Positions 14,897 to 24,165 of a stretch of 33,223 nt of DNA are shown in pieces (position 1 is the first letter of the stretch; each line of letters begins with the position of its first letter). The position numbers were made by a program, and so were the translations under genes. The notes below the pieces were generated by a model. The model saw nothing but the letters and a program-made list of their open reading frames with translations. It was not told the origin of the DNA and made no database searches. The stretch comes from Bacteroidaceae bacterium (GTDB lineage: Bacteria; Bacteroidota; Bacteroidia; Bacteroidales; Bacteroidaceae), in assembly GCA_017628775.1 (NCBI GenBank), contig JAGBYN010000089.1, positions 1 to 33,223 on the forward strand, in the 5' to 3' direction.

Positions 14897-17722
14897 ATGA
14901 AAAAACTAAACTTAATTTTGATCTTTCTCGCCATTTGGAGCGTATTCCCTTCAATGGCGCAGATGATGCAGCACCTTCCGCTCGACCCTAACGTGCGCTA
15001 TGGTCGTTTGGAAAATGGTTTAACCTATTACATCCGCCACAATGCCAAGCAGGAAGGTTTGGCAAACTTCTACATTGCTCAGAAGGTGGGTGCAGTGCAG
15101 GAAGAAGATTCGCAACGCGGTTTGGCTCACTTCCTCGAACACATGTGTTTCAATGGCTCGGAACACTTCCCTGGTAGCGACGATCTCGTGAAGTACTGCG
15201 AAAGCATCGGTGTGAAGTTTGGCTTGAACCTCAATGCCTATACCGCTTCCGATGAAACCGTTTATAACATCAACGACGTTCCCGTGACGCCCGAAAACGT
15301 ACAAAACGTGATGTACATCCTTTACGACTGGGCTAATGGCTTGATTTTGGACGAAAAGGAAATCGATAAGGAACGTGGTGTGATTAAAGAAGAATGGCGT
15401 ATGCGCAGTTCTGCAAATATGCGTATTATTGAACGCAATCTTCCTAAGCTTTATCCTGGTAGCCGCTATGGTTATCGCCTTCCCATCGGAACCATGGAAG
15501 TGATTGAAAACTTTGCGTACGATGAACTCCGTGCTTACTACCACAAGTGGTACCGTCCTGATTTGCAAGGTTTGATTATCGTGGGTGATGTGGATGTGGA
15601 TGCGATTGAAAATCAAATCAAAGCGCTCTTCTCGCCCATTAAGATGCCCGAAAATCCTGCTGCCTACGAGTTTTATCCTGTGCCCGACAACAACGAACCT
15701 ATCTACGTGGTTGATAAGGACAAGGAAATGGCACAAGGCATTGTGAGCATCTATTTCAAGCAAGATATTTTGCCTGTAGAGCAACGTAATTCACAAGTAG
15801 AATTGGTGATGTCGTACATGCAAAACCTTGTGGTGAGCATGCTCAATGCACGTTTGGAAGAACTCTCACAAAAGCCTGATTGCAACTACCTTTATGCAGG
15901 TGTTGGCTATGGTAACTATATTTTGGCCAAGACCAAGGATGCATTCTCGTTGACTATCCTTCCCAAGCCAGGCAAGGACACTGAAGCTGTTCAGCAAGCC
16001 GTGGCTGAGGTTGAACGTGCCGTGCGCTTTGGTTTCACTGGCACTGAAGCATACCGTGCCAATGAAAAGCTCATTAGCGGCATTGAACGTCTTTACGATA
16101 ACCGCACCAAGCAAGATAATGAATATTACGTTCAGCAATACGTGCGCCACTTCCTCGACAATACCTCAGCAATGGACATTGAGATGGAATTCCCCATCTG
16201 GAAGCAATTGACTTCATCGGTGCCCGCTGAAGCATTCTCGCAATACCTCGCACAAGGCATTAAAACAAATGTTGACACCAACTTCGTGTTCTTGGCGATG
16301 TATCCTGAAAAGGATGGCGTTGTGGTACCTACTGCTGAAGCCATGAAGCAGGCTGTTGAAGCAGGTAAGACTTGCGAACTCACGCCTTATGTGGATAATG
16401 TGAAGAACGAACCCCTCGTGCCCGAATTGCCTCAAAAGGGTTCTGTTGTGAAGGAAGAAACAACCGATTTTGGCTACACGAAGTGGACCCTCTCAAATGG
16501 TGCTAATGTCTTCTTCAAGCAAACCGATTTCAACGATGCACAGATACTCTTCTCAGCACGTAGTTTCGGCGGTATGGCTTACGTGGCTGATAAAGATGTG
16601 CTGAATGCTCGCTTGCTTAGCGATGTTGCCTCTTCCGTAGGTTTGGGTAACTTTACAGCAACGGAATTGCAAAAGAAACTGGCTGGAAAACAAGCGCGTT
16701 TAGCGATTTCATTGGGCGAAACAACTGAAACGATCGGTGGTTTTTCAACACCCAAGGACTTCCGCACGTTCTTCGAACTCCTTTATCTTACATTCTCAAC
16801 GCCCGCAAACGATGTTGATGCTTATACCAATTTTATGAACAGCATGCGTACATCGCTTGCTAATGCCGAAAAGCAACCCACAAAGGCGTTTAGCGACTCT
16901 ATTCAATCAACCCTCTATCCTGGTGTGGCGCGTAAGAAATCTATTTCATTGGCCGACCTCGATAAGGTGTCTTACGATGAAATTCGTCGCATCCAGCAAG
17001 ATCGCTTTAAGTCGCCTTCTGACTTTAATTTCTACTTCACTGGAGCTCTCAATGCTGACTCTCTCCGTCTTTTTGTTGAAACCTACTTGGCTTCAATCCC
17101 AGCTTCGGGCAAGCGTGAGTCAATGAAGGATTTGGGTATTGATATGGTGAAGAAGCAAGTGGAAAACCGCTTCTATCGTGAAATGGAAACACCACAGGCT
17201 TATGTACTTCAAGTATGGCACGGCAAGGCTAAGCACACGCTTAAGGATCAACTCATTGTAAGCACATTTGGTGAAATCCTCTCTCAGCGCTACCTCAAGT
17301 CTATTCGCGAGGATGGTGGACTTTCTTATAGCGTCAACTCAAGCGCAAGTCTTAGCTATGGTTTGAAGGATGAGTTCGTATTGGAAACCGTATGTCCTTT
17401 CACTCCAGAAAAGGCTGACTCTGTACTCCTCCTCATGCAACAAGGCATTGAAGAGATTGCACAAAATGGTGTGACCGAAGATGAACTTGATAAGGTTAAG
17501 GCCTACAAGCTCAAGAGCTTCAAGGATAACCAAACCAAGAATGAGTATTGGCAAAGCCTTATTCTTGCAAAGACCAACTATGGCAAGGATCAAAGTGAAA
17601 ACTATGAAGAACTCGTTAAGAACATTTCTTCTAAGGATATCCAGAAGTTTGTCAAGAAATATTTGCTCAAGCAAAATAATTGCGCTTCAATCATCATGCT
17701 TCCCGCATCGCTGAAGCCATAA
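14897..17722 (+). CDS. Secreted M16 family zinc metallopeptidase (PqqL-like, two-domain)
   Basis: 941 aa with a Sec signal peptide (about 1-22, MKKLNLILIFLAIWSVFPSMAQ). The inverted zinc motif HxxEH is HFLEH (H78, E81, H82), and the distal Glu ligand lies in the ERGVIKEEW region about 80 residues later. The protein has two tandem M16 halves: the active one at about 30-500 and the second, inactive, starting around WTLSNGANVFFKQTDFNDA. This is the clam-shell layout of pitrilysin/PqqL-type enzymes that degrade peptides inside a closed chamber. It is probably periplasmic or surface-exposed. An in-frame TTG at 14816 would add 27 Cys-rich residues and hide the signal peptide, so the ATG at 14897 is preferred. 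It is a single gene with its own promoter and terminator. Confidence 0.93.
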   Translation: MKKLNLILIFLAIWSVFPSMAQMMQHLPLDPNVRYGRLENGLTYYIRHNAKQEGLANFYIAQKVGAVQEEDSQRGLAHFLEHMCFNGSEHFPGSDDLVKYCESIGVKFGLNLNAYTASDETVYNINDVPVTPENVQNVMYILYDWANGLILDEKEIDKERGVIKEEWRMRSSANMRIIERNLPKLYPGSRYGYRLPIGTMEVIENFAYDELRAYYHKWYRPDLQGLIIVGDVDVDAIENQIKALFSPIKMPENPAAYEFYPVPDNNEPIYVVDKDKEMAQGIVSIYFKQDILPVEQRNSQVELVMSYMQNLVVSMLNARLEELSQKPDCNYLYAGVGYGNYILAKTKDAFSLTILPKPGKDTEAVQQAVAEVERAVRFGFTGTEAYRANEKLISGIERLYDNRTKQDNEYYVQQYVRHFLDNTSAMDIEMEFPIWKQLTSSVPAEAFSQYLAQGIKTNVDTNFVFLAMYPEKDGVVVPTAEAMKQAVEAGKTCELTPYVDNVKNEPLVPELPQKGSVVKEETTDFGYTKWTLSNGANVFFKQTDFNDAQILFSARSFGGMAYVADKDVLNARLLSDVASSVGLGNFTATELQKKLAGKQARLAISLGETTETIGGFSTPKDFRTFFELLYLTFSTPANDVDAYTNFMNSMRTSLANAEKQPTKAFSDSIQSTLYPGVARKKSISLADLDKVSYDEIRRIQQDRFKSPSDFNFYFTGALNADSLRLFVETYLASIPASGKRESMKDLGIDMVKKQVENRFYREMETPQAYVLQVWHGKAKHTLKDQLIVSTFGEILSQRYLKSIREDGGLSYSVNSSASLSYGLKDEFVLETVCPFTPEKADSVLLLMQQGIEEIAQNGVTEDELDKVKAYKLKSFKDNQTKNEYWQSLILAKTNYGKDQSENYEELVKNISSKDIQKFVKKYLLKQNNCASIIMLPASLKP

Positions 17723-17733
17723 AACAAAAAGAA

Positions 17734-17776
17734 AAGAGGACGCCCCGTGTGTGAGGTGTCCTCTTTCCTTTTTTAC
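17734..17776. terminator. Bidirectional terminator after the M16 gene
   Basis: AAGAGGAC-GCC (17734-17744) pairs with GGT-GTCCTCTT (about 17755-17765) around GTGTGTGA, with TCCTTTTTT after it and AAAACAAAAAG before it. The T-run serves the M16 gene. The A-run supplies U residues for leftward transcripts of the small ORF that ends at 17777. Confidence 0.8.
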
Positions 17777-17932
17777 TTATGCCCGATGGCACAATGTTTG
17801 AATGTCTAATTTCTTGATCAACCATCCCATCGTCTTTGAGGTGTTGTCCATCGTGTTGGCCAATGCTTTAAGAATAGCAATCAAGATCTTAATGATCAGT
17901 TCAATCCACGATAACGTTTTGTTTTCGCTCAT
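17777..17932 (-). CDS. Small hydrophobic/amphipathic protein, unknown function
   Basis: A 51-aa frame beginning MSENKTLSWIELIIKILIAI and continuing LKALANTMDNTSKTMGWLIK, ending LCHRA. Residues about 8-27 form a strongly hydrophobic helix with K residues spaced along it, and 28-45 look amphipathic. It sits alone between the M16 terminator, which works in its direction too, and the sialidase promoter, which points away. It shares features (short, one Ile-rich helix) with small Bacteroidetes proteins of unknown role and with type I toxin-like peptides, but no family could be assigned. A real gene is suggested by clean coding sense and terminator placement. No confident promoter was found. Confidence 0.5.
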   Translation of the reverse strand: MSENKTLSWIELIIKILIAILKALANTMDNTSKTMGWLIKKLDIQTLCHRA

Positions 17933-18096
17933 AAATCCATAAATTTTAGGGTTAATAAATAGGTGTGATGATTGGCTTGTAGTGCCAAATCATCCGCAAA
18001 ATTACAACGAGTCCATTCCTCGTTTGATCCTTTTGCCGCATGAAAGGGCTACTTTCCGAAAATCGTAAAAAAACTTAATATTAATTTAAATGTTAT

Positions 18097-18124
18097 TTTG
18101 TTTCTGTAAAATAGCCTATTTTTG
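18097..18124 (+). promoter_or_regulatory. Promoter of the sialidase gene
   Basis: The -33-like TTTG (18097-18100) and -7 TATTTTTG (18117-18124) are separated by 16 bases, slightly short of the usual 19-21. The -7 box lies 42 bases upstream of the ATG at 18167. The rest of the gap from 17933 is AT-rich and shows nothing else. Confidence 0.5.
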
Positions 18125-18166
18125 CGTTGTGATCAAACAAATATCTAATCTTAAAGACTTGATTTT

Positions 18167-21100
18167 ATGAAACAAAAATCTTTACTTCTAACTTTTCTTT
18201 GGCTGTTTTTTATTGGTACTGCCTCGGCGCAACGGCCTTTTAAGACCACAACAATCGTTGATGGTCAGTTTGCAGCCAACACCACTTGGTACACCATGCA
18301 AATTGGATCTGCACAGCATTTGATTTCAGATAATGGCACCGCCGATCGCATTAGTCTTCAGAAGACGCTTACCGACCTCAGTGCCACTGAACTTTGGTGC
18401 TTTGTAGGCGATGCCACCACAGGGTATCAGATTTACAATAAAAATGCGGGTCCCGACAAGGTCCTTGCATCAAGTGCGTCAATGATAGCCATGAATGGTT
18501 ATGGCGGCACAGGCGGTTCCACTTATCCCACGATGCAACCCGTAGGTGATTTACCCGAAGGTTATATTGCCGCTTGGGATATTCAGCCTTCCGATAAATT
18601 AGCCAATACCGAAGGCTTTTTCTTTGTGCTTCATGGCACCGACTATGCCCTGAATAATTTTGGGGGTATTGGTACCCTTGCGTTCTGGGCAGAAGGTAAG
18701 GATGCCAATTCTACAATCACCATTGCTTTTGCTGAAACAACCACTGAAATCAATGGTGCGAATGGTACCTTTACATCCAGCAATGCTGCTGGCAATTGGC
18801 ATGGTACATGGTCAAGCACCGAACTTCCAGGATTTACATTCAGTACGGTTCAGAACAACATGATTCTTGAAGATGGCCATATCGTGGTTTATTCCGGTCT
18901 TTCTGGTTCATGCACACATCGCCTCACCGCTCCTGAAGGTTGCGTGGTTCATGCTTTGAATTTTGATGTCGCCAACCAAGGTGGCAGTTCCGATTATGCG
19001 TTAACCTTCTCGGTTTACGGAAACACTTATCCCACATCGGCTACCAAGCAAAACATTACGGTGGCGGATATTAATGAACGCATTGCTTCCTACACGCAAA
19101 GTGGTGCTAATAAAGGCGTTGTGCTCACCGACTATAAAGTGACGATACGTCGTTCGCTCATTGTGCCCGAACCTCATTTCGAAGTGTTCCCGACCCCTAC
19201 AACGGGTGCTATTCCCTACCGAATCCCAGGAATTGCCAAAGCTTATAATGGCGACCTAATTGCCGTGGCTGACTATCGCCACAGTCGTGCCGATATTGGT
19301 ATGGCTACCAATGGACGCATTGATATTCATGCGCGTATCAGTAAGGATAATGGTGCAACATGGGGCGATATCTTCCCGATTATAGAAGGTCAAGGTGGCG
19401 CGGCTGCGTCAACCAATTCTATGTATGTCGCTTTTGGCGACCCCTGTATTGTGGCAGATAGCGAAAGCCCACGTGTCATGGTGCTTACATGCTCTGGAAA
19501 TGTCAGCTTCCCCAATGGTCAGCGCAACAATCACCAAGGTATTGCTCGTTTCTATTCAGAAGATAATGGACAGACGTGGGGAAAGCCAGTAGATATTTCC
19601 GAAGATATTTACAAGCAATTTGATGTCCGCACCGATGGTGGTATTCGTTGTATGTTCATCGGTTCAGGTAAAATCTCACAAAGTAAAACTGTGAAGGTAG
19701 GCGATTACTACCGTTTGTATTGTGCACCGCTTGTTAAGCTTGCCAATGGTTCAAATGTGAACTTTGTGTTGTACTCCGACAACTTTGGTGAAACGTGGAG
19801 CGTACTCGGTGGGGTTGAAAACTCACCCATTCCAAGTGGTGGCGATGAGCCTAAGGCCGACGAACTCCCTGATGGTAGTGTCTTAATCAGTTCGCGCACA
19901 TCAGGTGGACGTATTTATAATATTTACACCTTCACCGACACAGAAAAGGGCGAAGGAAGCTGGGGCGCAGCCAAGTGGTCAAACAACAGCAATCATGGCG
20001 TTGTGGCTGAAAGCAACTCTACCAATGGCGAAATTCTCTTTGTACCTGTTGTCCGCCATGCCGATCAAAAACCGCTTTATCTTGCTTTGCAGTCTGTGCC
20101 TTTTGGTGGCGGACGTGCCAATGTCGGTATATATTATAAAGAACTTGAAACGCTTGCCGACTTCGTTTCGCCCGACAGTATTGCCAAGGATTGGGATGGA
20201 CGTCACCAATCCAGTTATCTCAGCTCGGCTTACTCAACGATGTGCTGGCAAGCCGACAATACATTGGCCTTCGTATATGAAGAAGACACCCATGGCACAA
20301 GTGGTGGGGGCTATACTATCGTGTATAAGAATTACTCTATCGAGCAAATCACGGACAGCGCTTACAGCTACAGTCCTGATGTCGTGGCCCACGATATTGT
20401 GAAGGCGGGCATCCATACCCGTAAAATTCAGAGTGTAGATAACCTCGTTGGCGGTTATTCCGCTGATGCTGTGGCTGTTGTGGATGAGGCGATCGCAGCT
20501 TACGAAGCACAACCATCACTCAGCACTTATGAAGCCATCAATAAGGCTTGTTTGAATGCGCCCCGCCTTGCTGTTGAACCTGGTCAGATCTACCGCATTC
20601 GCAATTACGACCGAAAGAATGCATCGCTTTATTTAACGCCCGAGGCTTCGCGTTATACTGCGGCAACGAGCAATCTTAATAATGCCAACCAAATCTTCAC
20701 GTTTGTTCCTGCCGCGACTGCAGGCGAGTACTACCTCCATAATCCTAACTACGGAACTTATTTAGGAAAGCTCACTGCTCAGGAAACACAACCCGCGGTC
20801 GTTGCGCAAACAGCAGATGCAGGAACGTGGACCATCAGCAGTGATGCGAATGGCATCAGCCAACTCATCAATGTTAACAGAACATGCAGTTTGGATGGTT
20901 TACATCTTGCAGGCGACAACCAGCGCTTGGTGCCCTGGCACAGCACGTCGGCTGCTTCATGGTGGTACATTGAGTTGGTCAATGAAGTACCTGTAACGAT
21001 TCCAAAGTCTGGTTTGACCACGCTCCATGTGCCTTTTGCCTTCCAATTGGTAGATGGCATGAAGGCCTATGTGGCCGTTGAAACCACTGTTATTGATGAT

Positions 21101-21535
21101 GTTGAATGTTTGTATATCGAACCTTTTGAGCCATCTGATCGTGTGGTCCCTGCTAATACGCCTGTGATTCTGCAAGCTGATGCGGGTTCTTACAATCTAC
21201 TTTTTGCGAAGGAATCTACTGAAAATCCATCAGCAGTGGCTGAAGGTTGGAAGGGCACGCTTTGTGCCCAAAGCGTAAAGGGAGCGCTTGTGTTGAAGGA
21301 TGACGCTTTCAGCAAAAACACCACAACAAATGTGCCTGCCAATAAGGCTTATTACCTCAATAATGGTACTGCCACAAAACTCACGCTAACAGAAACCAAG
21401 GGCGTTCCTGTGGGTATTGAACAAGTTACCACTCAAGCCTCTGTTCGCCTTTATGATTTGAACGGTCGTCGCGTTGTGCGTCCAGCTTCAGGCTTGTATA
21501 TTACGTCTGAAGGCAAAAAGGTTTATGTGAAGTAA
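18167..21535 (+). CDS. Secreted GH33 exo-alpha-sialidase with accessory domains and T9SS-like tail
   Basis: 1122 aa with a signal peptide (1-21, ending TASAQ). Residues about 30-330 hold an N-terminal accessory region. The six-bladed sialidase domain (about 335-730) opens with YRIPG (R352 of the arginine triad). It carries a DYRHSRAD acid/base segment and three Asp boxes (SKDNGATW 392-399, SEDNGQTW 464-471, SDNFGETW 537-544). It also has ELPDG/SSR (Glu and second Arg region) and the likely Tyr nucleophile in SSAYSTM (Y689). It would release terminal sialic acid from host glycoconjugates. Residues about 775-950 resemble a ricin-type or related carbohydrate-binding module (YRIRNYDRKNASLYL). The last 30 residues (VRLYDLNGRRV...GLYI...GKKVYVK) match the type IX secretion tail pattern of Prevotella-like secreted proteins. 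It is monocistronic. Confidence 0.93.
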   Translation: MKQKSLLLTFLWLFFIGTASAQRPFKTTTIVDGQFAANTTWYTMQIGSAQHLISDNGTADRISLQKTLTDLSATELWCFVGDATTGYQIYNKNAGPDKVLASSASMIAMNGYGGTGGSTYPTMQPVGDLPEGYIAAWDIQPSDKLANTEGFFFVLHGTDYALNNFGGIGTLAFWAEGKDANSTITIAFAETTTEINGANGTFTSSNAAGNWHGTWSSTELPGFTFSTVQNNMILEDGHIVVYSGLSGSCTHRLTAPEGCVVHALNFDVANQGGSSDYALTFSVYGNTYPTSATKQNITVADINERIASYTQSGANKGVVLTDYKVTIRRSLIVPEPHFEVFPTPTTGAIPYRIPGIAKAYNGDLIAVADYRHSRADIGMATNGRIDIHARISKDNGATWGDIFPIIEGQGGAAASTNSMYVAFGDPCIVADSESPRVMVLTCSGNVSFPNGQRNNHQGIARFYSEDNGQTWGKPVDISEDIYKQFDVRTDGGIRCMFIGSGKISQSKTVKVGDYYRLYCAPLVKLANGSNVNFVLYSDNFGETWSVLGGVENSPIPSGGDEPKADELPDGSVLISSRTSGGRIYNIYTFTDTEKGEGSWGAAKWSNNSNHGVVAESNSTNGEILFVPVVRHADQKPLYLALQSVPFGGGRANVGIYYKELETLADFVSPDSIAKDWDGRHQSSYLSSAYSTMCWQADNTLAFVYEEDTHGTSGGGYTIVYKNYSIEQITDSAYSYSPDVVAHDIVKAGIHTRKIQSVDNLVGGYSADAVAVVDEAIAAYEAQPSLSTYEAINKACLNAPRLAVEPGQIYRIRNYDRKNASLYLTPEASRYTAATSNLNNANQIFTFVPAATAGEYYLHNPNYGTYLGKLTAQETQPAVVAQTADAGTWTISSDANGISQLINVNRTCSLDGLHLAGDNQRLVPWHSTSAASWWYIELVNEVPVTIPKSGLTTLHVPFAFQLVDGMKAYVAVETTVIDDVECLYIEPFEPSDRVVPANTPVILQADAGSYNLLFAKESTENPSAVAEGWKGTLCAQSVKGALVLKDDAFSKNTTTNVPANKAYYLNNGTATKLTLTETKGVPVGIEQVTTQASVRLYDLNGRRVVRPASGLYITSEGKKVYVK

Positions 21536-21555
21536 TCGCTGAAGAATTGATATAA

Positions 21556-21592
21556 GCAAACAAGCGGACGAGATTTTCGTCCGCTTGTTTGC
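21556..21592 (+). terminator. Hairpin terminator after the sialidase gene
   Basis: A perfect 15-bp stem, GCAAACAAGCGGACG (21556-21570) with CGTCCGCTTGTTTGC (21578-21592), encloses a seven-base loop 20 bases after the stop. No U-run follows. Confidence 0.78.
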
Positions 21593-21666
21593 GTTGTGAC
21601 AGGTTGTAAAATGGTTAATCGCGATGAATTTTGTGAAGGTTTCATTTATTTGTAATAAATTTTGCA

Positions 21667-21674
21667 TATATTTG
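21667..21674 (+). promoter_or_regulatory. -7 promoter element for the polysaccharide export operon
   Basis: TATATTTG matches TAnnTTTG. A TTTG at 21649-21652 is upstream but at only 14 bases spacing, so the -33 assignment is weak. Transcription would begin about 21681, before either candidate start codon of the exporter gene. Confidence 0.42.
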
Positions 21675-21719
21675 CAGATGATGCCCGAAAGGGGTTAAAT
21701 GTTTACACATGCTATAACT

Positions 21720-24119
21720 ATGGATTACAGAAGAATATTTGGAACTATTTTAATGTTTATGGGTTTAACGCTTGCTGCTCATGCTCAAAGCATGATGACC
21801 GATGAGCAGGTGTTGGAGTACATCAAGACATCCGAAGAAGCCGGAAAGTCAAGGACATTAATTGCCAAGGAACTCGTGGCAAAAGGTGTAACCCGCCAAC
21901 AAGCGATGCGAGTTAAGGATTTGTATAAGCAAGCCACCAAAGGCGGTGCTGTTTCAACCACGCCAACTGTCGAACAGAATAGAACGCACAGCTCTTCTGT
22001 TACCACTGATTTTGAAGAGAACAAAGATCAGCAAAACACCATTTTCCTTCAAGATGACGAGAATGTAGCGGAGGTAAACGAAGTTGTGTTCGGCAGAAGC
22101 GTATTTCGCAATAAGCGTTTGAACTTCGCACCCAGTGAGAATTTAGCTACGCCTCAGAATTATAAGCTTGGTCCTGGCGATGAAGTGATTGTTGATATCT
22201 TTGGGGTCAATCAAACCACTTTAAGAAGTGTTATTTCGCCCGAAGGCAGCATCAATGTTGATATTTTGGGACCAGTTTACTTGAATGGCATGAGTATTGA
22301 TGAGGCCAATCAATTTTTAAAGAAAAAGTTAGCCACGATTTATGCTGGTATTGAAAGCGAAGGCCAGAAAACAGAGGTGAAGTTAAGTCTTGGTCGCATC
22401 CGTAGCATTCAAATTAACATTTTGGGTGATGTCACCAATCCTGGTACTTACAACTTGTCCAGTTTCTCAACCGTCTTTCATGCCTTGTATGTAGCAGGTG
22501 GCATTAAAGACCCGGGTTCTTTGCGTGAAATTGTGGTCAACCGCAATGGCGAGCAAATCGCGGTTGTGGATGTTTATGATTTCTTGATGAATGGCAATCG
22601 CAGTGGTGATATTCGCCTTGAAGAAGGTGATGTTGTTTTGGTGCCCTCTTATAAGACCATGGTGAAGGTCAGTGGAAAGGTGAAGCGTCCCATGCTTTTT
22701 GAATTAAAGGATGGCGAAACCTTAGAACGTCTTGTTGAATATGCCGGGGGCTTTGCTCAAGGTGCCTATACTGACAATATCACCGTTGTGCGCCAGAATG
22801 GCAAGGACTATGAAGTTTGCTCAGTCAAAGAAGATGAATTCAAGACCTTCGCAATGCGCAATGGCGATGAAATAGAAGTGGGCGAATTGGTGTCGCGCTT
22901 TAAGAATCGCATTAGCATTAAGGGTGCCGTTTACCACGCTGGGGTGTATCAATTGGATGAGCGTGTCAACACGGTGAAAGGCTTGATTCAGAAAGCCGAG
23001 GGTTTGATGCCTGATGCCTTTACCAATCGTGCGTTGTTAAGTCGTGAGCGTGAGGACCGATCCTTGGAAATGATTTCGGTTGATGTTGAAGGCATATTAA
23101 ATGGCACGAAGTCCGATATTGTCCTGCGCAATAACGATGAACTATATATTCCAAGTAAGTTCGACCTGTCGGATGCTGGAACCTTGACCATCAGCGGTGA
23201 AGTGGCTCACCCCTCTACTGTGGTCTATGCTGAAAACACGACCCTTGAGGATTTGATTATTCGTGCTGGTGGTTTGTTGGAAAGTGCTTCTTTAGCGCGT
23301 GTTGATGTCATCCGTCGTATGAAGGATCCCAACAGTACCAAGGCTACGTCTGAGATTTCAAAAATGTATAGCTTCAGCATCAAAGATAATTATGTTGTTG
23401 AGGGTGAAGCTGGGTTTAAGTTAGAGCCCTACGACCAAGTGATCGTTCGCAAGAGTCCTACCTACGTAACCAATAAATATATCACCGTAAGCGGTGAAGT
23501 GAATTTCCCAGGTAAGTACCCCATCACGCAGCGTGAAGAACGCCTTTCTGACTTAATCAATAAGGCAGGTGGCACAACGGACTACGCCTATATCAAGGGA
23601 GCGCGTTTGGTGCGTCAATTAACAAAAGAAGAGTACGAACGTATTAAGGCTGTTAAAGAAATTAACGATTCTATTTTTGGCGAAACCCTTGATACACGTT
23701 CCACCTACAGTGTCGCGATTAATTTGGAAAAGGCTCTTGAAAATCCCAAAAGTATTCATGATGTTGTGCTTCGTGAGGGCGATGAGTTGGTTTTGCCTGT
23801 TTACTCCAACACGGTGCGCGTGGAGGGTAGTGTGTTGAGCCCCAATGAAATTACTTTTGAGCCCGGTAAGTCCGTCAGCTACTATATTCGTCAAGCAGGG
23901 GGATATTCCGACAAAGCACGAAAGCGTAAGGTGTATATGATCACCATGAATGGTTATATCAAAAAGGCAAAGGGTTCCACAAAGGTAGAACCAGGTAGTA
24001 AAATCATTGTGCCTGAAAAGACCGACAGCGGAACAAACTTCAGAGATATCCTTGCGGTGGCAACAACGGCTTCTTCAATAGCAACCATGGCAGCAACCAT
24101 TGCCAATATCTTAAAGTAG
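21720..24119 (+). CDS. Wza-like polysaccharide export outer-membrane protein with multiple SLBB domains
   Basis: 799 aa from the ATG at 21720, which gives a compact signal peptide (MDYRRIFGTILMFMGLTLAAHA). An ATG at 21699 would add seven residues. A short helical region (about 25-75) precedes the Poly_export domain (about 135-225; YKLGPGDEVIVDIFG...). At least six SLBB-type beta-grasp repeats follow, each with an (I/V)xGxVxxPGxY-like start and an AGG(I/F/L/T) turn, beginning at INILGDVTNPGTY, VKVSGKVKRPM, ISIKGAVYHAGVY, LTISGEVAHPS, ITVSGEVNFPGKY and VRVEGSVLSPNE. The C-terminus ends in an Ala/Ile-rich helix. It would form the outer-membrane and periplasmic conduit for capsule or exopolysaccharide, pairing with the Wzz-like protein encoded 46 bases downstream. 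Confidence 0.92.
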   Translation: MDYRRIFGTILMFMGLTLAAHAQSMMTDEQVLEYIKTSEEAGKSRTLIAKELVAKGVTRQQAMRVKDLYKQATKGGAVSTTPTVEQNRTHSSSVTTDFEENKDQQNTIFLQDDENVAEVNEVVFGRSVFRNKRLNFAPSENLATPQNYKLGPGDEVIVDIFGVNQTTLRSVISPEGSINVDILGPVYLNGMSIDEANQFLKKKLATIYAGIESEGQKTEVKLSLGRIRSIQINILGDVTNPGTYNLSSFSTVFHALYVAGGIKDPGSLREIVVNRNGEQIAVVDVYDFLMNGNRSGDIRLEEGDVVLVPSYKTMVKVSGKVKRPMLFELKDGETLERLVEYAGGFAQGAYTDNITVVRQNGKDYEVCSVKEDEFKTFAMRNGDEIEVGELVSRFKNRISIKGAVYHAGVYQLDERVNTVKGLIQKAEGLMPDAFTNRALLSREREDRSLEMISVDVEGILNGTKSDIVLRNNDELYIPSKFDLSDAGTLTISGEVAHPSTVVYAENTTLEDLIIRAGGLLESASLARVDVIRRMKDPNSTKATSEISKMYSFSIKDNYVVEGEAGFKLEPYDQVIVRKSPTYVTNKYITVSGEVNFPGKYPITQREERLSDLINKAGGTTDYAYIKGARLVRQLTKEEYERIKAVKEINDSIFGETLDTRSTYSVAINLEKALENPKSIHDVVLREGDELVLPVYSNTVRVEGSVLSPNEITFEPGKSVSYYIRQAGGYSDKARKRKVYMITMNGYIKKAKGSTKVEPGSKIIVPEKTDSGTNFRDILAVATTASSIATMAATIANILK

Positions 24120-24165
24120 TCGCGTTGTAAGCTACTACTAACCTTCATAAACCTTAGTAATCAAT

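Noticed and set aside
19905..20402. 165-residue frame inside the sialidase
   Set aside because: It is in another frame of the catalytic domain with no family features. The sialidase frame is intact and explains the sequence.
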